Shown here in pieces: positions 58,243 through 64,000 of a stretch of 64,000 bases of DNA. Numbering within the stretch: position 1 is the first letter of the stretch; each line of letters opens with the position of its first letter. The position numbers and the translations under genes were made by a program. Source of the DNA: Meandrina meandrites (taxonomy: Eukaryota > Cnidaria > Anthozoa > Scleractinia > Meandrinidae); assembly GCA_963693305.1 (NCBI GenBank), contig OY855908.1, positions 37,362,805 to 37,426,804 on the forward strand. The letters run 5' to 3'. The notes below the pieces were generated by a model, which was not told where the DNA came from, ran no database searches, and saw only the letters and a list, made by a program, of their open reading frames with translations.

Positions 58243-59218
58243 GTTTTGTGTTTGGCTGTTTATTGAAGGCTTTTGTTTCAGCCCCTGGTGACCGTGCAGT
58301 GTGATAATTGCGGTCGCTTGATCAAGTAAAAATGCTTTATTTTGAGGTGCATTTGTTGGTAAAAGAAACAATATCCGAGAGTCTCTTAAGATTGAAGCTA
58401 GTCTTTTAATTGTGGTCCGTAAAAGGCTCCGGCAGGGCTACAAATAAACAATGAACAAAGACCTGAATTAAGATCTTTGAACCTGTTAACTAATTTTTGT
58501 TTTTCTGTATAAAAGGACCTCGGACACTGCTCGCTCACTCACTTAAGATCACGTGGAAGATTAATCACCGAATGTTCAGTCACCGCTGTCGTTTCCATGT
58601 TAATTAGCATGTTTTTGCAAGAGTTGCCCGAAAACTGATCTTTTTCTTGTATTTGAATGATTCGAATTGACTAAGTTAGAGTGAAAAACAAGAAACCCAG
58701 TTTAATTGGTATTTGTTTCCAGAGATTCTGCATGTCTGCCAAATTTCTAATTTAGCCAAAATTGACCTCATCACCGTAGAAAGTTCTAGAGAGTCACAAG
58801 AAAAGACAAGAGCATTTAACGATGCGGAAATGTTTGTCGTTTTTATTTTTTTCCTCCAGCGTTTTCCTAGGCAACTAATATCAACTCACACCGTGTTTTC
58901 TTTGGACATGTCTGCGTACGGAGAAAGATTAAGCATGACGTTATACGGCAAACGGTAAACGTGAGCTTGCCTTTCATTTTTTAACCTTTTTATCGAATTC
59001 TAAAATAAATCCCTCAGAAAAATGACAGGGGAAAAATCACACATTCACGACAAACACAAAGCTAACTCATTTTCACGTATAAACGGTATAAACGGCAAAC
59101 GGCAGAAGTGGAATTTTTGCCTTTCGCGGGAAAAACAAACGTCATGCCGGCTTAATCTCTCTATTATCATCTCTAAACTAATGCCTGGAGATTGCTTTAA
59201 GATTTGTTGATTGTCTTT

Positions 59219-59226
59219 CGTGGGAA
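59219..59226 (+). promoter_or_regulatory. Consensus CSL/Su(H) site 2
   Basis: CGTGGGAA on the plus strand, about 1.6 kb upstream of the Hey start codon. Near-consensus variants lie around it (CGCGGGAA at about 59126, CGTGGGAC at about 59348). Confidence 0.4.
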
Positions 59227-62200
59227 AAAGGGTTTTTGCACAGCACTTGTGGGGCGAAAAACAATACAAACCTTCGCCCTGCTGATCATTCACCCTTGGC
59301 TAAAAATGAACACTTATGGCAACGATATAGCTTGCTGAGAGATGGCTCGTGGGACAAATACACATGTTTTTTACTATTCCACTTGAATTTCCCTCGTGGT
59401 TCATTGACAAGAGACTTGAAACAAGGAAATTAAGTTCTGCTTTTCAGCACAGACCGGTGTAAAAGACTTATAACTATGAACATACAGCCTGGCATTCTTG
59501 CAGTGTGTAATTTAACAACTGGGCCAGTCTATTGAAGAAAAATTCCAGATTAAAATGTTGTTTACTCGAGTTAAGTGACTTTCAATTAGCAAGCCTGAGA
59601 ACCCAGACTTCAATATTGCAATTCGGCTACAAATTCTAGGGTGAAACTTTTTGGCATTCTTCAGTTTGCACGTTGAAATCGGCTTCACAGATAAAAATAC
59701 TGAGCAACTAATGTCGGTCAGTTTGTATAAAACTCATTGTATTATTTCTTTCGTCGACTATCTTACGCTGGGAGAAATTGGGCAAGTCGCACTAAAAAGC
59801 TCGCGTGAAAAACTAATGAACGCAGACCTTTTTAGTCTGGCGCGCTCTTATCCCGGCGAGATACAAGTGTTTTAAAATTGATTTAGTTTGCTGGGAATCT
59901 TATTACTTAACTGGCTTCTTGCCCGTCAGTCGGGCACGTGGAGTTCGTTCATGCAGTGCTTTGCTAATTTGCTCGATGTCTCCACCACACAGACACCTCA
60001 AGAGCGGGCAGTCATGATCAATGACGAATGGGTTGATGGATGAATAATCACCTTTGATTACCCTTAATGTCGACATCAAAAATTGCATCAAAGCAGTGAA
60101 AATTTCAATTTTTTTACTATCTTGAATTCCACGCCCTTCATCAGCAAATCGGTCAGGGAATTGAAATGAAATCCTTCGAAGGAAGATCAACGTGGGATCA
60201 AGTGACTGTCAAAAGCGTGTTTTAATCAATTATACGTTTTAAAATTGATAAGAGATGAATATCGTTAGGATTAGATAGATACGATCTACATCTATAGATA
60301 TATATAAATCAGACTTAATCAATTAGCGACCTCGGACTCACGACATGAGTAAATTAGTTCAGTTAAGAAAGTTTAATTTATAGGCAATGATTTTTTTCAG
60401 CACGTGAATCGAGCATGGGCTGAAGTCGGGCAAACAGTGAAAAAGATTGCTCCAAAAGGAATTAAAAGAGGTTACAAGTTGTCTTCTTACTCCAACATGC
60501 ATCGTGATTGGCATTCTTGTTTAGAATATCAAATTTGGATAACTTGTTTGGTACGCGGGAAATCTAAAATCCATTTTGAACACCTCGCGCACGTGCACTT
60601 AATTTTACACTTTCAAAATAAAAAATGCTTTGTAAATCAAAGCTATTTAATGGATGTTGTCTTTCCAACTCAGCTTGTAAATAAATAGACGTTTTGGAGT
60701 GTATCCGCCGGTTATGGTTGAATAAAAGAGGTGTCCTTCGTCGCAGCTAAATAAACAACTTCAATCCCTTAGAAATTTGTTGCGTTTAACTCACTGCGTT
60801 TCCTTTCTGTCAGTTGCACAGCCGGGCTGCGGTATGGTGATACAGGAAGAATTTTGGTCGCGAGCTTTATTCAGTAGTGTACATGTAAGCTAGCGGAGCT
60901 CCCTATACACAAAGAAACCACCGAGAGAATTTAATTGATCGGGCGAGAGAGACGGTGAGATGGCAGACAGTTAGCCAGACAAATGTTTCCGCTAGCAGGT
61001 TGTGCAGATCTCAGGGTTGTATCGTGAACACGTGCCAGTTTTATTATCCAGTTACACCTGGTTCGCTTAATTGCATGTTTACAGCTAAAAGGATTCAATA
61101 AACAAACGGCAATCGGTCTTAAGAGCGAGGAGCGAGGGACCTTTCTCGGCACAATCGATCACCTGTCGCCGATCTGACACATCAGTTGCGTGCGCGAAAA
61201 TACAATCACTGCTGGCACACAAAAACAACGTAACAAACGGCTTAAATAAGGAGATAAGATCTTAGCTGCGAATGTTAATTCCTAGGCAAGGCAGCTATTA
61301 TGTATACAACTGCTAGGCAGGTGCGAACGGTAAACGGAATTGACGGTTGTAACAGGGAGAGCGGAATCATTACAAATAACTTTGACGGTGCACGTGTCAT
61401 GACACAAAACAACGTACAAACCTTCGTATTAATGTAGATGTCATCTGCTTTTCCACATCCGGAGCTCGGTATGAACAACTTCCTCGAAACTCTCGGGGGG
61501 TGCTAAACAATTTCCACTAGCTCATCTTTTAATGAGCTTTAGTTTTATCAAACGGGTGAAGAGCAGATTTTACAATCTTTGCTAATTGTCCTGTCTTATA
61601 TCTTATACCAGCCTTCCACAGAGTCGAACAACCACGTAGATGGGAAATCATTTTACAAGATGCACTTTAACGGCATCCAAATTTAGCATGTATTGTTTCG
61701 GCATTTCAGCAAGGGAAGACAAGGTGTACAGCTATACATAATCGTTCAGGCATAGATCCTGTCACACAAAGCAAAGAATTGCCGACGGTTTTGATTAAGT
61801 GGACATTTCATACAAAAATCAACACTGTGTGTCCGTTACTGGGCGAAGCAAGCATTAATCAAAGCTTGATAAGATCTCGACATGTGCTTTAACCATCCTT
61901 GCTCGAGATGTTTTCTGTTGTTAGCAGCTTTCTAATTACTTAACGGCTTTTAATTAGTCAAATTATCACTCTTTTAGTTGCTTGCACAAAGACGTAAGAT
62001 TGCTGTCAGCAGCTGTTACTGCGAATGAACAGAAGAAGGACAAAATTCACTTGAAGCAATCATACATAACCTGCGCACGATCAAGCGAATGTTTTTGCGC
62101 GCGTTGCTATTTACTCTTAACACGGTTAGCACGAACGCCCTATTTTTTTCACGCGATCCACTCGAAGAGATGAAAGCACGGAAAATTAGCCTGTCGTGGG

Positions 62201-62811
62201 TTAATGTCATCACAAATGAGAAAGCCAACAGATTACAAGTTGAAGCGACATGACGTTGCCTTCCCAGAGTCAAACGGCTTGAGAGAACTAACGTGGTTTC
62301 AATGTCGATAAAACGGCATTGCGACTTTTCAAATGAAAGATATCAGCAGCACAAGATTAGCTAAGATTGTTCTACTTGAATTTATTCTCCCAGTGTAGTG
62401 AACCATTCAAATGGAACCATTTAGCAGCAAACTATGATGCAGCAATTTCTCAGTATTTTTTCAAAATAATCAGTGGTACTTTTTCGGGAAATTTTGTAAG
62501 CAAAAGGAGAATTAATTCTTCTTCGGAGAATGCACTTCAATGAAAAATAGCCTAAGATATATTCAAGAAGGCATCCATTTACACTGAAAACATCTCTCCG
62601 AGCTAAATTTAGACACACTAATTTATCAGTGACCCTATGTATTTGTGGTATGCACAAATAATTTCATATAAACTCCACTAAGAAGCAAAATATAGATACA
62701 GACTGAAGAGGTTTCTAGTCCCAAGAAGCAGGTGCGACACCACAGTCGTCAATTACCTTTCCGAACAAAAGGCGCGTGAAAACTCGGGTTATGAGACAGA
62801 GCAAAAGAAGA
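59227..62811. other. Upstream DNA of Hey, no gene seen
   Basis: Only short open frames occur on both strands. One plus-strand frame at about 60400-60688 follows a T-rich TTTTTTTCAG, but I recognise no domain and no partner exon. I see no clear transposon. Confidence 0.45.
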
Positions 62812-62927
62812 TATGAGGAAGGGGAGGGGAAGAGGGAGGGCAGGGGGAGAGGGAGGGGGAGGGGACGGGGGAGAAGGGGGGGGGGGGGGTGAGAGGGAGG
62901 GCAGGGGGAGGGGAGAGGGGAAGAAAA
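62812..62927. repeat. Polypurine (G/A) tract
   Basis: About 115 bp almost entirely G and A on the plus strand (two C interruptions), with GGGGAGAGGGAGG-type units and a central G run. It is capable of triplex or quadruplex structure. Open frames on both strands here are low-complexity Gly/Glu or Pro/Ser translations. Confidence 0.9.
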
Positions 62928-64000
62928 CTGCAAAGTCCCAAAGCCAGCTCGAAATATCCATTCTGGTCAACTACACGAGAATTCTCGTTACCTCACCAGC
63001 AGATCAGGGGTATATTTCCAAAGCTGTTATCAAGGCGAAATACGAGCGGCGAACACGACTGACGTTAACCAGGTTAACAGAAAGCCGAAAGTTTCGGCTG
63101 TCTTTGTGGCTTAAGAAACAAGGCTGCGTTGTAAGTTACAAGTTTACAAAATATCTCTCGTCCTCTGGGAGTTAGTGATGTTTTACCGAGTTGTTCTTGA
63201 TACTCTGTGGCGGGAATCCCGCCAAACCACTTAACCAAAGGCATTGACGCCTCGTGTTACGAAACGTTTTAAGATGACACACTTTTCATTATTCTTTGTT
63301 TATTCAATGAGATGCAAACTATTAAACCTTCCGGGTATTATGTAATTTAAACGTTAAGTACGAGCAGAACTTTCTTTTCTCCTCGCGCTGTTGAGTAAAC
63401 TTCTGCTTCATTAAAACTATGCATTTTAATTTGTGACATATAAATAACCTGACGTTACAATCCAACAAAACCGCTAGATAAAGATTCAAAACCGTGGAAA
63501 AACACAAATAAAAACCGACTAAGAAACCAGAAACTAGTTCTGACATGACGTTTTGTTGTACTGAAGTTTTACAAAATTTCATATTTCCGCATGCCTTTCT
63601 TTCCGACAAGACTGTGGCATCTACGACATATTGCAAAAAACATATATTCTTGTAATCCCTCAAAACAAAAGGGAAAAGCTTAACAGCACTTGTTCATGCT
63701 TGGCTTATACAATATAGGTAGGTGGAGGTGTAAGACCAGGCTCACTCACTTTATCTATTCCCCAAGCGGACAGAAAGCAAGCAGGCTTTATACGGAGTCA
63801 GACTGTAAGTTTCACGAAACAAAATAAATCATGAACAAAACTTAGTTCAAAGTACTGTGTGGCACTTGGACGAGTCAAAGAAAAAATGTCAAAAGATATC
63901 AAATTGCCAAAAAGTTAAAAGCCCAAACGTTTCGGGCTAAGCCCTTCACCAGTGGAAAATAACATTGCCAATGTTGATGGTAACATTATTTACCACTGAT
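62928..64000. other. Right window edge, non-coding
   Basis: No gene was recognised. The last 100 bp carry an inverted pair, CCAGTGGAAAATAACATTG and AACATTATTTACCACTG (63949-63997), next to a hammerhead-like core at 63930-63952, and may be the edge of a mobile element that continues beyond the window. Confidence 0.45.

Noticed and set aside
60404..60688. 94-codon plus-strand open frame after a T-rich acceptor-like site
   Set aside because: There is no recognisable domain, no partner exon or donor, and its composition is like other chance frames here. It could only be revived by transcript evidence.
62813..63175. Gly/Glu/Arg-rich open frame, with Pro/Ser frames on the other strand
   Set aside because: It is low-complexity translation of the polypurine tract.

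Overview
The window looks like anthozoan cnidarian nuclear DNA, most likely a stony coral. Four spliced genes can be read end to end, all on the minus strand, and the DNA between them is AT-rich and crowded with small foldback elements and tRNA-derived SINEs. The basis for the taxon is inference: an Mnx (HlxB9)-type homeobox gene sits directly beside a rough-type homeobox gene, a linkage reported for the Hox region of anthozoans, and the rest of the gene content is metazoan.

Layout. 1-4.8 kb: TIR elements and a SINE, no gene. 4.83-7.55 kb: Mnx-like homeobox gene, two exons, 188 aa. 7.5-12.8 kb: non-coding DNA with nested foldback elements and a microsatellite. 12.85-17.06 kb: rough-like homeobox gene, two exons, 221 aa. 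17.06-25.3 kb: about 8 kb with no recognisable gene and very few repeats. 25.3-52.6 kb: one adhesion GPCR gene, modelled here as 37 exons and 1,972 aa; every splice phase fits and the total (5,919 nt) is an intact frame. 52.6-55.9 kb: repeats. 55.96-57.64 kb: Hey/Hes-family bHLH gene, five exons, 268 aa. 57.6-64 kb: its upstream DNA, without a recognisable gene.

The best candidate for something undescribed is the adhesion GPCR. From the N-terminus it carries a signal peptide, a minimal LRR cap, a GON domain (otherwise known from ADAMTS9/20-type proteases), a discoidin (F5/8C) domain, a ricin-like trefoil segment, three Ig domains, Sushi, EGF, Sushi, EGF, a GAIN domain with an intact GPS (HL/T), seven transmembrane helices and a long tail with a PPxY motif. 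I know of no receptor with this combination. The ectodomain modules are almost all bounded by phase-1 introns, the signature of exon shuffling, and one intron inside the discoidin domain uses a GC-AG boundary.

The two homeobox genes share a layout: a short exon 1 with an eh1-like repressor motif near the initiator Met, one phase-1 intron shortly before the homeodomain, then homeodomain and C-terminus. They are probably old tandem relatives. The mobile-element record is also informative: two copies of one old repeat are each interrupted by a different foldback element, and one serves as the empty-site control for a TTAA insertion in the other. All exon models come from reading the sequence only; no transcript or database evidence was available.
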